From: JAJYZP01 sp049964535
GTDB lineage: Bacteria; Actinomycetota; Acidimicrobiia; Acidimicrobiales; Acidimicrobiaceae
DNA length: 9,486 bases
NCBI GenBank assembly: GCA_049964535.1
Contig: JBMFXG010000103.1
Location: 1-9,486 of the forward strand
Reading direction: 5' to 3'
Below the pieces are notes generated by a model. It saw only the letters and a program-made list of their open reading frames with translations. It was not told where the DNA came from and did not search any database. A program made the position numbers and the translations under genes. Positions 1-6,404 of this stretch are shown piece by piece; the first letter of the stretch is position 1, and every line of letters begins with the position of its first letter.

Positions 1-416
1 GTCAGCTCACACGGATTGAGGCCCAACTCGCTGGCCTTAATGCCAACTTCGAGCAGGCACGATCAGTACTGGCCGACACGCTCGATCTGACTCGAGACTG
101 CCATACCGCGTACCTGGAAGCGGGTGACACCACCAGGCGACTTTTCAATCAGGCATTCTTCGCCAAGATCTATATTGACGAAGATGACGAGACACGAGAG
201 CAAACCGTCCGAGTTGACTACAACGAGCTCTTCGACAGCTTGCTTTCACGCCTCATTCCAGCGAGAGTCCACCACATTCTCGACATAAAGAAAACCGCCC
301 TTCGGGACATTCCGATAGGCAGTTTGAGCGACACATTGACCGACACCGACAAGGTGCAGGGTTCTCATACGGATACTTTGGTGGAGGTGATGGGACTCGA
401 ACCCACGACCTTTTGA
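1..416 (+). CDS. Large serine recombinase (site-specific integrase), C-terminal fragment
   Basis: This is the last 137 codons of a gene that begins left of the window; the complete codons run from position 3 to the TGA at 414-416. The start of the fragment is charged and helical (QLTRIEAQLAGLNANFEQAR), as expected for the coiled-coil part of the DNA-binding region of large serine recombinases. It is followed by RRLFNQAFFAKIYIDED (fragment residues 45-61), the pattern that closes the recombinase domain of actinobacterial resolvase/integrase proteins. The catalytic N-terminal domain is not in view. The last 12 residues (LVEVMGLEPTTF) are read from the antisense of the tRNA-Ala gene, and the stop codon lies in the tRNA anticodon stem. 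Such GLEPTT tails are common where integrases abut tRNA genes. I infer an integrative element extending leftward, with its attachment site in the tRNA 3' half. Family assignment is fairly secure; whether the protein is intact and active cannot be seen. Confidence 0.85.
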   Translation, partial: QLTRIEAQLAGLNANFEQARSVLADTLDLTRDCHTAYLEAGDTTRRLFNQAFFAKIYIDEDDETREQTVRVDYNELFDSLLSRLIPARVHHILDIKKTALRDIPIGSLSDTLTDTDKVQGSHTDTLVEVMGLEPTTF

Positions 417-454
417 CTGCCAGTCAAATGCTCTACCAGCTGAGCTACACCCCC
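379..454 (-). tRNA. tRNA-Ala (anticodon GGC)
   Basis: On the minus strand this 76-nt sequence folds as a complete cloverleaf. The acceptor stem is GGGGGTG with CACCTCC, including the G3:U70 wobble that is the main alanine identity element. The D stem is GCTC/GAGC. The anticodon stem TTTGA/TCAAA encloses the loop CTGGCAG, giving anticodon GGC. The T arm is GTGGG-TTCGAGT-CCCAT. The discriminator is A73 and the CCA end is encoded at 379-381. The 3' half (tRNA positions 39 onward) is overlapped on the other strand by the recombinase reading frame, which fits its use as an integration target that is rebuilt after insertion. Confidence 0.96.
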
Positions 455-479
455 ACTGCTTTGAGGAACCTCAAGCATA
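455..479 (-). promoter_or_regulatory. Candidate -10 element and leader of tRNA-Ala
   Basis: Reading the minus strand, TATGCT (plus positions 474-479) lies 19 nt before the first base of the tRNA, giving a precursor leader of roughly a dozen bases. A 6-bp inverted repeat, TTGAGG-AA-CCTCAA on the plus strand at 461-474, covers most of this leader and could form a small hairpin just before the mature 5' end. No good -35 hexamer is seen at 16-18 bp. The assignment rests on position and the -10 match only. Confidence 0.35.
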
Positions 480-921
480 GCGGGAGCATCAATTACGTTG
501 CGCTCTGTTTGATGAGTCATAGCCTCTCGATGAGGCGCTAGACCTCTGAGCGTTGCGATATCACTCTCGAGATCTTCAGTGAGGACTGTAAACCGGTGAT
601 TTTTTGTCATGTCGGAGTCCCAGACAAAGAAGTTATTGAGGAAAGAAGGCGCATACGAACTTGCTAAGGGCTTGAGTGGGAGTCAATCTTCGAGAGATTC
701 GATCGGGTTGTACTCGCCGCAGCTCGGCGGTATTGAGGAACCTTATTCACATCGCGATGGCTCGAAGTTGACAGAGTTTGATGTTGCCATTGCGGAGTTC
801 GTCTGTTCGTAGCGGGTCCGGTCATGGGTGACGATTCGATCCTGCTCTTGAAATGAGGATCGTGCGTGCAGACATGTTGATGAGCGAGAGGGGTTTCATG
901 CGATGGGGTAGTTAGAGAGTT
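480..921. other. Mostly noncoding stretch between tRNA-Ala and the GH13 gene
   Basis: About 440 bp with no recognisable gene. A minus-strand frame covering 365-610 runs through the tRNA; its GVAQLVEHLTGS-type peptide is a familiar translation artefact of tRNA genes, so it is not a gene. One plus-strand ORF at 609-812 is listed separately with low confidence. No TANNNT hexamer lies 6-7 nt before an ATG or GTG on the plus strand, unlike at the real genes of the window. I see no insertion-sequence ends or strong terminators. It may be decayed DNA next to an integration hot spot. Confidence 0.5.
609..812 (+). CDS. Doubtful small ORF, possibly a gene remnant
   Basis: This is an ATG-initiated frame of 67 codons. 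The product is hydrophilic with no signal peptide or membrane segment. I do not recognise it with confidence. The last dozen residues before the stop (LTEFDVAIAEF) resemble a short stretch that I associate with the C-terminal part of DUF2252 proteins (FDxAIAxFA followed by a YADQ segment). If that resemblance is real, this would be a fragment cut off before the conserved continuation. There is no Shine-Dalgarno and no -10-like hexamer in front of the ATG, both of which argue against expression. It may simply be a chance ORF. Confidence 0.18.
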   Translation: MSESQTKKLLRKEGAYELAKGLSGSQSSRDSIGLYSPQLGGIEEPYSHRDGSKLTEFDVAIAEFVCS

Positions 922-976
922 GTCGTTGACGACTACGGTAGGGGAGCGGTGCGATCAGAGTGGTTGCGAGGAGGAG
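922..976 (+). promoter_or_regulatory. Upstream region of the GH13 gene: inverted repeat, -10-like hexamer and strong RBS
   Basis: A perfect 5-bp inverted repeat, GTCGT-TG-ACGAC (922-933), is followed at once by TACGGT (934-939), a TANNNT-type -10 candidate. A start point near 946 would give a leader of about 40 nt. A strong purine-rich ribosome-binding site, GAGGAGGAG (968-976), lies 9 nt before the TTG start. The inverted repeat sits where a repressor would block polymerase, and GH13 genes are often under sugar-responsive repressors. The repeat is short, however, and does not match a LacI-type consensus that I know. The RBS is the secure part; the operator and -10 are suggestions. Confidence 0.4.
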
Positions 977-985
977 TGATCGGCG

Positions 986-2578
986 TTGGCCATAGACGAA
1001 AAGCCCTGGTGGGTAGGTGGAACGATCTACCATATTTATCTCCGATCGTGGGTCGATGGCAACGGTGATGGCGTCGGTGACCTCTATGGAGCGAGAGAGC
1101 AACTTGGCTATCTCGCCTGGCTCGGAGTTGACGCTGTGTGGCTCTCTCCGACGATGCCTTCTCCGAACACAGATTGGGGCTATGACGTTTCGGACTACTT
1201 GGGTGTACACCCAGAGTTTGGTGATCGGGTAGCTCTGGAGGCCTTCGTGAGCGACGCACGTGCTCACGATCTAGCGGTGGTACTCGACCTCGTCCCGAAT
1301 CACTCCAGTGATCAACATGCGTGGTTCATTGAAGCAGTTGAGCATCCGGATTCGAACAAGCACGAGTACTACGTGTGGGCGAGCGGTACTGACGATGGCC
1401 ATCCGCCGAACAACTGGGTCGACGCCACAGGATCCTCGGCATGGACGTGGCATCCGACCGTGGGGAAGTACTACCTACACAATTTTTTGCAGTCTCAGCC
1501 AGATTTGAACTGGTGGTGCGATGAGGTTCACGCTGAGTTTGAATCGATCCTTCGCTTCTGGTTCGATCTAGGGATCGCTGGTTTTCGAATTGATGTTGCA
1601 CACGGGCTCTACAAGGACGTCGATCTCCGAGACGATCCACCGACAACAGACCTGCGTGACCTTAGCTCGCACTTCGGTCTCGTTGAAGCGTTCTCAAAAA
1701 ACCGGCCAGAGGTACATCAGGTCTATCGAGCGTGGCGCGCTCTGGCTGAGCAGTACGATCCACCAAGGTTGTTGCTCGGAGAGACTTGGACCAACGACTT
1801 TGATCGGTGGGCCGACTTCTTTGGATCGAACGATGAGCTGCAGCTGGCATTTAATTTTCGTTTCTTCTTCGCACCGTTTCGTGCACCTGCACTTGCAGAG
1901 GTTGTTGATGAAACTCTGAAGCGTGTTCCGCAAGGTTGCACGACGGTCTGGTCAGCTTCGAATCACGACGTCTCTCGGTTTCCGACTCGATGGTGCGAGA
2001 ATCGACCAGAGCGAGGTCGGGCCGCCATGGTGTTGCTAACGACATTGCCGGGCACCCTTGTTCTCTACTACGGTGATGAGCTCGGTCTTGGAGACGTCGA
2101 GCTCGCTCCTGACGAACTCCGTGATCCGATGACGGCGGGAGTAGCGGGGGCCTCATTTCTCCGTGATCGAGCTCGGACGCCGATGGTTTGGGAGCCGGAC
2201 GGAAATCGTGGCTTTACTCGGGATGACGCTACCCCGTGGCTCCCAATTCGTCGCGATCCCGGAGTTGATGTCCATTCTCAGCAGGAGAATCTCTTCTCTC
2301 ACCTCCATCTCACCCGATCACTCCTGGCGCTGCGTCGCCGCTTTGATCTCTCTGATCCCCGGAGCTACCGGTTGCTCTCCGTGGATGACACACACTGGTC
2401 GTTTGCGGTGGGGGATCTCTTGGTGCTGGCGAACCTTTCTGACGAGCCCCGTGATCATGCGACTTCGGGAGAGATCGTGCTATCGAGTAACCCCCGCAGC
2501 AGCCTTGGGCTTGGAGGCGGAGACAGCGAGCTTCTCGCTCCATGGGAGGTTGTCGTTGAAGTGTCGGCTCGGTCGTAG
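986..2578 (+). CDS. GH13 alpha-glucosidase / oligo-1,6-glucosidase-like glycoside hydrolase
   Basis: A 530-residue retaining alpha-glycosidase with a (beta/alpha)8 barrel, expected to release glucose from short alpha-glucosides in the cytoplasm; no signal peptide is seen. The N-terminal GGTIYHIYLRSWVDGNGDGVGD (split by a metal-binding loop, Asp24/Asn26/Asp28/Asp32) is typical of the oligo-1,6-glucosidase branch. Conserved regions appear in order: DLVPNH (101-106), QPDLNW (171-176), GFRIDV with nucleophile Asp203, LLGETW with acid/base Glu266, and SNHD with transition-state Asp328. QPDLNW and Val204 after the nucleophile favour alpha-glucosidase with some alpha-1,6 tolerance over alpha-amylase; a minor trehalose- or sucrose-acting activity cannot be excluded. 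The length is usual for the family, and a short beta C-terminal domain follows residue ~430. The start is TTG: an in-frame stop at 977-979 rules out anything upstream, and GAGGAGGAG is well placed. No sugar transporter or regulator gene is adjacent. Confidence 0.95.
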   Translation: MAIDEKPWWVGGTIYHIYLRSWVDGNGDGVGDLYGAREQLGYLAWLGVDAVWLSPTMPSPNTDWGYDVSDYLGVHPEFGDRVALEAFVSDARAHDLAVVLDLVPNHSSDQHAWFIEAVEHPDSNKHEYYVWASGTDDGHPPNNWVDATGSSAWTWHPTVGKYYLHNFLQSQPDLNWWCDEVHAEFESILRFWFDLGIAGFRIDVAHGLYKDVDLRDDPPTTDLRDLSSHFGLVEAFSKNRPEVHQVYRAWRALAEQYDPPRLLLGETWTNDFDRWADFFGSNDELQLAFNFRFFFAPFRAPALAEVVDETLKRVPQGCTTVWSASNHDVSRFPTRWCENRPERGRAAMVLLTTLPGTLVLYYGDELGLGDVELAPDELRDPMTAGVAGASFLRDRARTPMVWEPDGNRGFTRDDATPWLPIRRDPGVDVHSQQENLFSHLHLTRSLLALRRRFDLSDPRSYRLLSVDDTHWSFAVGDLLVLANLSDEPRDHATSGEIVLSSNPRSSLGLGGGDSELLAPWEVVVEVSARS

Positions 2579-2723
2579 TGGTTCTAGAAATCTCCAAAGA
2601 TTCCTCTGGTCGCTTGCTCCTTGACGAAACACTTGGGTCCCGTGTCTGAGGTTGAGCGAAAGGTTGGACGCTACGACGACCTCCAACGGCACGTTGTTCT
2701 TCTATGTCTTCCGACGAGTTTGC

Positions 2724-2777
2724 CCATCACCGGTGTGATGGTATCCGTACGAGGAGGCACTGGGTAGGATTTTCGAG
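2724..2777 (+). promoter_or_regulatory. Putative leuS promoter with adjacent inverted repeat
   Basis: TAGGAT (2765-2770) ends 7 nt before the leuS ATG, so a transcript starting at or next to the ATG is plausible. The same bases (GGTAGGA, 8-9 nt before the ATG) could instead act as a weak Shine-Dalgarno. Upstream lies a 7-bp perfect inverted repeat, CCATCAC-CGGT-GTGATGG (2724-2741). A second, weaker promoter reading places TTGCCC (2720-2725) and TATCCG (2742-2747) on either side of that repeat. No T-box motif or other amino-acid-sensing leader is visible in the 199-bp gap after the GH13 gene. Confidence 0.4.
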
Positions 2778-5252
2778 ATGCTTGAAGCCTATGATCCCCA
2801 GCGTGTAGAGTCGAAGTGGCAAGAGATATGGCTCTCGAGCGGGCTTTATGAAGTCAACGCAGACGATCCTCGACCAAAATCGTACGTCCTGTGCATGTAT
2901 CCGTACCCTTCCGGCCCGGCCCATCAAGGGCACGTGCGAAACTACACCTTCGGTGATCTCAACGTGCGATATCGAACCCTGAAGGGCGAAGCAGTGCTTA
3001 CTCCATTTGGGTTTGACTCCTTCGGTCTGCCAGCTGAGAACGCTGCGATTAAGACAGGGATTCATCCACGTCTCTTTACAGAGGAGCGGATTGGCGAGTT
3101 GAAGTCCTCGGTGCTCCGGCTCGGAGCCGTCTACGATTGGCGACGAGAGCTGAAGAGTCACGATCCGAGCTATATGCGCTGGAGCCAGTACCTCTTTATC
3201 AAGCTCTTTGAAGCGGGATTAGCCTATAAGGCGAACGCACCGGTCAACTGGTGTCCCGGATGTCAGACCGTACTCGCCAATGAGCAGGTGCTCTCCGATG
3301 GAACCTGCGAGCGATCAGGAGATCTCGTTGTTCGGCGCGATCTCGAGCAGTGGTTCTTCAAAATCACTAGCTACGCCGAAGAGCTACTCGCCGGACTCAG
3401 TGAGCTGGACTGGCCCGATCGAGTCAAGGTGATGCAACGCAACTGGATCGGTCGATCGGAGGGAGCAATTATTGACCTTCGCCTGGTCGGTCGAGAAGAC
3501 ATTTCGATCTCGGTCTTTACCACTCGGCCCGACACGTGTTTTGGTGTTACCTATGCAGTCATTGCGCCAGAACATCCACTGGTCGATCAAGTTGTTACCG
3601 CTGACATGCGTCACGATGTGGATCTCTTCCTTGATGAAGTCTCGACTCGAAGTGAGATCGAGCGTCAATCCTCGGAGATGGGAGGCTCGAAGCGAGGCGT
3701 TTTCACCGGTTCTCATGTTGTCAATCCAATGACCGGTGAGTCAGTGCCGCTGTACATAGCTGACTACGTTCTCGGTCACTACGGTACCGGTGCAGTGATG
3801 GGCGTTCCAGGTGAAGATCAGAGGGACTTTGACTTTGCTCAGATCTTTGGACTCCCAGTGCGAGAAACGGTGCAGCGCCCCGCCGACTTCCCTGGTGGGG
3901 CCTACAGTGGAGACGGCATCAAGATCAATAGTGGGTTGCTCGACGGACTCGATGTCGCCACTGCGAAGCAGCGTGCCATCGCCTGGCTGAGTGAGCATGG
4001 GTCGGGTAGAGGCACGGTTACCTATCGCTTGCGAGACTGGTTAGTCTCGCGTCAGCGGTATTGGGGATGTCCGATACCGATCATCAAGTGCGCAGCCTGC
4101 GGGCTCGTTCCAGTTCCTGAGAGCGAGCTCCCGATTATCGCTCCCGATGATGTTGAGTTTCTGCCGACCGGTGAGTCTCCTCTGGCGCGACACAGTGAGT
4201 TCCGTTTCGTCTCATGCCCGAAGTGTGGGCGAGATGCGGAACGGGAGACCGACACGATGGACACCTTTGTTGACTCGTCGTGGTACTTCTTACGTTTCTG
4301 TGATCCATTTACGCCCGAGGTCCCCTTTGATGCATCGGTCGTTGGGTCATGGATGCCCGTCGATCAATACATTGGCGGTATTGAGCATGCGATTCTGCAC
4401 CTTTTGTATGCGAGGTTTTTCACGAAGGCTCTGAGCGATCTCGGACTCGTGCCATCCACTCTTCGAGAGCCATTCAAGCGGCTCTTTACCCAAGGCATGA
4501 TCCGTTTCGAAGGGTCGAAGATGTCGAAATCGAAGGGTAACGTTGTCTCTCCTATTGAGTACTTCGATGGTGTGGGCGCCGATGCATTGCGTCTCTATCA
4601 TCTCTTCGTCGGCCCACCTGCGGACAGTATCGACTGGTCTTCGCAGACCGACGAGATTATCGAGGGATGTCGTCACTTCCTCGATCGAGTGTGGAGAGTC
4701 TCGCTGGGATCTGCCGAACGTTTTCCCGGCGTTGAGATGACGATCTCTGATCGTACGGAGCTCAACGATGATGACCGAGCCTTTCGAGTCCTCCTCCACG
4801 AGACCATTGCGAAGGTTACCGCCGAGTACGAGCGGTGGTCGTACAATGCTGCGGTGGCGTCGTTGATGTCGTTGACGAATGCGCTCTATCGCTACGGTGC
4901 TGCAGGGGCACAGAGGTCCGTTTTCGACGAAGCACTCGATGCACTCTGTCTCATGCTCTCTCCGATGACACCGCATATCGCCTCTGAGATCTGGGAGCGG
5001 CGTCATGGCGAGGTTCTGCATGCTCAACCTTGGCCAGTTGCAGATCCATCACTTTTGGTGCGAACCTCGACCACGCTCGTGCTGCAAGTCAACGGAAAGA
5101 TGGTCGACACCGTTGAGGTCCCTGTCGACATTAGCGAAACGGACGCCGTGGCGTTAGCGAGGTCGAACGAGAAGGTAGCGCGTCGTCTGGGCGATGTTGA
5201 GCCAAAGCGGACGATTGCGAAGGTGCCACGGCTCGTCAACGTTGTGGTGTAG
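2778..5252 (+). CDS. leuS: Leucyl-tRNA synthetase
   Basis: An 824-residue class I aminoacyl-tRNA synthetase that charges tRNA-Leu with leucine in the cytoplasm. The HIGH signature is HQGH (49-52), within PYPSGPAHQGHVRNY. KMSKS is at 581-585. The CP1 editing domain is inserted around residues 230-415 and carries the threonine-rich TTRPDT (248-253) and GTGAVMGVPGEDQRD (336-350), with the conserved editing Asp347. Zinc-type cysteines occur at C159/C162/C177 and as two CxxC pairs (C438/C441, C480/C483). Anticodon-binding helices and the small C-terminal domain (VNGKMVDTVEVP onward) complete it, so it is full length and bacterial in type. The position before the editing aspartate is Glu346 where E. 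coli has His; it may be natural variation. The ATG gives the expected N-terminus (YDPQRVESKWQEIW). Confidence 0.98.
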   Translation: MLEAYDPQRVESKWQEIWLSSGLYEVNADDPRPKSYVLCMYPYPSGPAHQGHVRNYTFGDLNVRYRTLKGEAVLTPFGFDSFGLPAENAAIKTGIHPRLFTEERIGELKSSVLRLGAVYDWRRELKSHDPSYMRWSQYLFIKLFEAGLAYKANAPVNWCPGCQTVLANEQVLSDGTCERSGDLVVRRDLEQWFFKITSYAEELLAGLSELDWPDRVKVMQRNWIGRSEGAIIDLRLVGREDISISVFTTRPDTCFGVTYAVIAPEHPLVDQVVTADMRHDVDLFLDEVSTRSEIERQSSEMGGSKRGVFTGSHVVNPMTGESVPLYIADYVLGHYGTGAVMGVPGEDQRDFDFAQIFGLPVRETVQRPADFPGGAYSGDGIKINSGLLDGLDVATAKQRAIAWLSEHGSGRGTVTYRLRDWLVSRQRYWGCPIPIIKCAACGLVPVPESELPIIAPDDVEFLPTGESPLARHSEFRFVSCPKCGRDAERETDTMDTFVDSSWYFLRFCDPFTPEVPFDASVVGSWMPVDQYIGGIEHAILHLLYARFFTKALSDLGLVPSTLREPFKRLFTQGMIRFEGSKMSKSKGNVVSPIEYFDGVGADALRLYHLFVGPPADSIDWSSQTDEIIEGCRHFLDRVWRVSLGSAERFPGVEMTISDRTELNDDDRAFRVLLHETIAKVTAEYERWSYNAAVASLMSLTNALYRYGAAGAQRSVFDEALDALCLMLSPMTPHIASEIWERRHGEVLHAQPWPVADPSLLVRTSTTLVLQVNGKMVDTVEVPVDISETDAVALARSNEKVARRLGDVEPKRTIAKVPRLVNVVV

Positions 5253-5300
5253 GTGTACTCGTTCCCAGCAGTGGTCGAGGCATGCTTCGTTGTGAAACTC

Positions 5301-5312
5301 TAGGGTGGAGTC
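5301..5312 (+). promoter_or_regulatory. Putative -10 element giving a leaderless ureohydrolase transcript
   Basis: TAGGGT (5301-5306) is followed by exactly 6 nt and then the ATG, placing the expected start of transcription on the start codon. The only Shine-Dalgarno-like stretch (GGTGGAG) ends 2 nt before the ATG, too close for normal ribosome binding. No clear -35 is seen. The gap to leuS is 60 bp, so read-through from leuS is also possible. Confidence 0.5.
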
Positions 5313-6320
5313 ATGAGCTCGCACGATCGACCGAACCGGCTATCACCCGCTATGGAAGAACAGCTTGGGGGAGCAAGCTACCAAGGTCTAGCGACCTTCG
5401 CTCAGCTCCCGCTCTTGACCGACCCAGCGGATCTCGATGATCCTCGCCCGGATATAGCTATCGTCGGAGCTCCTTGGGATGACTCCACAACGTTTCGTCC
5501 GGGCGCAAGGTTTGGGCCCCGTGCGCTGCGAGCACTAGCGTATGGACCAGGCACGTATCATCTCGATCTCGGTTTTGAGATCTTTGAGGAGATGGACGTC
5601 GTGGACTTTGGTGATGCCATCTGCTACCACGGTATGGCAGAGCGGTCGTTTGACTCGATACGCCGCCGTGTCTATGAGGTTGCTCGACGCGAGATCATTC
5701 CAATCGTCCTCGGGGGTGATCACTCCATCACTTTTCCATCGGCGAGTGCCGTGGCAGAGGCGACGGGTTGGGGAAAGCTCGGTGTTGTCCACTTCGATGC
5801 TCATGCCGATACCGCTCCAGAGATCGATGGCAATCTTGCGAGTCACGGTAGCCCGATGCGCCGGCTCATCGAATCAGGAGCGGTACTCGGTCGCAACTTC
5901 GTACAGGTTGGGCTCAGAGGTTACTGGCCCCCGGCCGAGATCTTTGCATGGATGCACGAACAAGGTATGCGTTGGCATCTCATGCATGAGGTCTGGGAAC
6001 GTGGCATCATGGCGGTGATCGATGACGCTGTTGCTGAGGCATCTGAGGGCTGCGATGCCATCTATCTCTCGGTTGATATCGATGTCCTCGATCCAGGCTT
6101 CGCTCCCGGCACGGGAACCCCCGAACCCGGTGGAATGACTCCGGCCGATCTCCTGCGCACCGTTCGGCGTCTCGCTCAGGAGGTGAACCTGGTAGGGATG
6201 GACGTCGTTGAGGTTTCACCGCCGTACGATACGTCGGAGCTCACCATCAACAACGCTCATCGAGTCATCCTCGAGGCGATTTCGGGACTTGGTGCAAAGC
6301 GTCGTCTGAGCGCTCAGTAA
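5313..6320 (+). CDS. Ureohydrolase family protein, agmatinase-like
   Basis: A 335-residue arginase/agmatinase-fold hydrolase that removes urea from a guanidino compound using a two-metal (usually Mn) centre. All metal ligands are present: GGDHS with His137, FDAHAD with Asp162/His164/Asp166, and SVDIDVLDP with Asp255/Asp257. SHGS around His178 and TGTPEPGG with Glu271 belong to the agmatinase side of the family; arginases have a different sequence there. The N-terminal ~45 residues precede the core strand (IAIVGAPWDDS) and resemble those of actinobacterial agmatinase-family proteins. The substrate is not fixed by these motifs: agmatine, guanidinobutyrate and related compounds are all possible, and free guanidine is hydrolysed by some nickel-dependent relatives. 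No polyamine, arginine decarboxylase or nickel-maturation gene is adjacent. The ATG is preceded by a -10-like hexamer and no well-spaced ribosome-binding site, and there is no signal peptide. It converges on the kinase gene 84 bp away. Confidence 0.92.
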   Translation: MSSHDRPNRLSPAMEEQLGGASYQGLATFAQLPLLTDPADLDDPRPDIAIVGAPWDDSTTFRPGARFGPRALRALAYGPGTYHLDLGFEIFEEMDVVDFGDAICYHGMAERSFDSIRRRVYEVARREIIPIVLGGDHSITFPSASAVAEATGWGKLGVVHFDAHADTAPEIDGNLASHGSPMRRLIESGAVLGRNFVQVGLRGYWPPAEIFAWMHEQGMRWHLMHEVWERGIMAVIDDAVAEASEGCDAIYLSVDIDVLDPGFAPGTGTPEPGGMTPADLLRTVRRLAQEVNLVGMDVVEVSPPYDTSELTINNAHRVILEAISGLGAKRRLSAQ

Positions 6321-6404
6321 CTGGTCGCAATGGATCGATGCTGAAGCGGTCACGCAGTCGTAGTGGGTGATCTGGAGAGCAGGCGTACGGTTCGTGCGAC
6401 CGAC

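Noticed and set aside
365..610. Minus-strand frame of 81 codons covering the tRNA
   Set aside because: Its C-terminal GVAQLVEHLTGSQKVVGSSP-type peptide is the known translation artefact of a tRNA gene, and the N-terminal half is unrecognisable with no start signals.
461..743. 11-bp direct repeat TTGAGGAACCT at 461-471 and 733-743, considered as an attachment-site duplication
   Set aside because: Several 11-bp repeats are expected by chance in 9.5 kb, and the copies share no flanking similarity.
896..1267. Minus-strand frames opposite the 5' part of the GH13 gene
   Set aside because: They are antisense to a gene with complete GH13 motifs, and their arginine/serine-rich composition is typical of shadow frames.
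4347..5027. 226-codon minus-strand frame inside leuS
   Set aside because: It is long but lies antisense to conserved LeuRS coding sequence and shows no recognisable domain; it is a shadow frame.
6323..6401. GGTCGCA/TGCGACC inverted repeat spanning the gap between the convergent ureohydrolase and kinase genes, considered as a bidirectional terminator
   Set aside because: The 7-bp arms are 65 nt apart with no T tracts; chance is likely.
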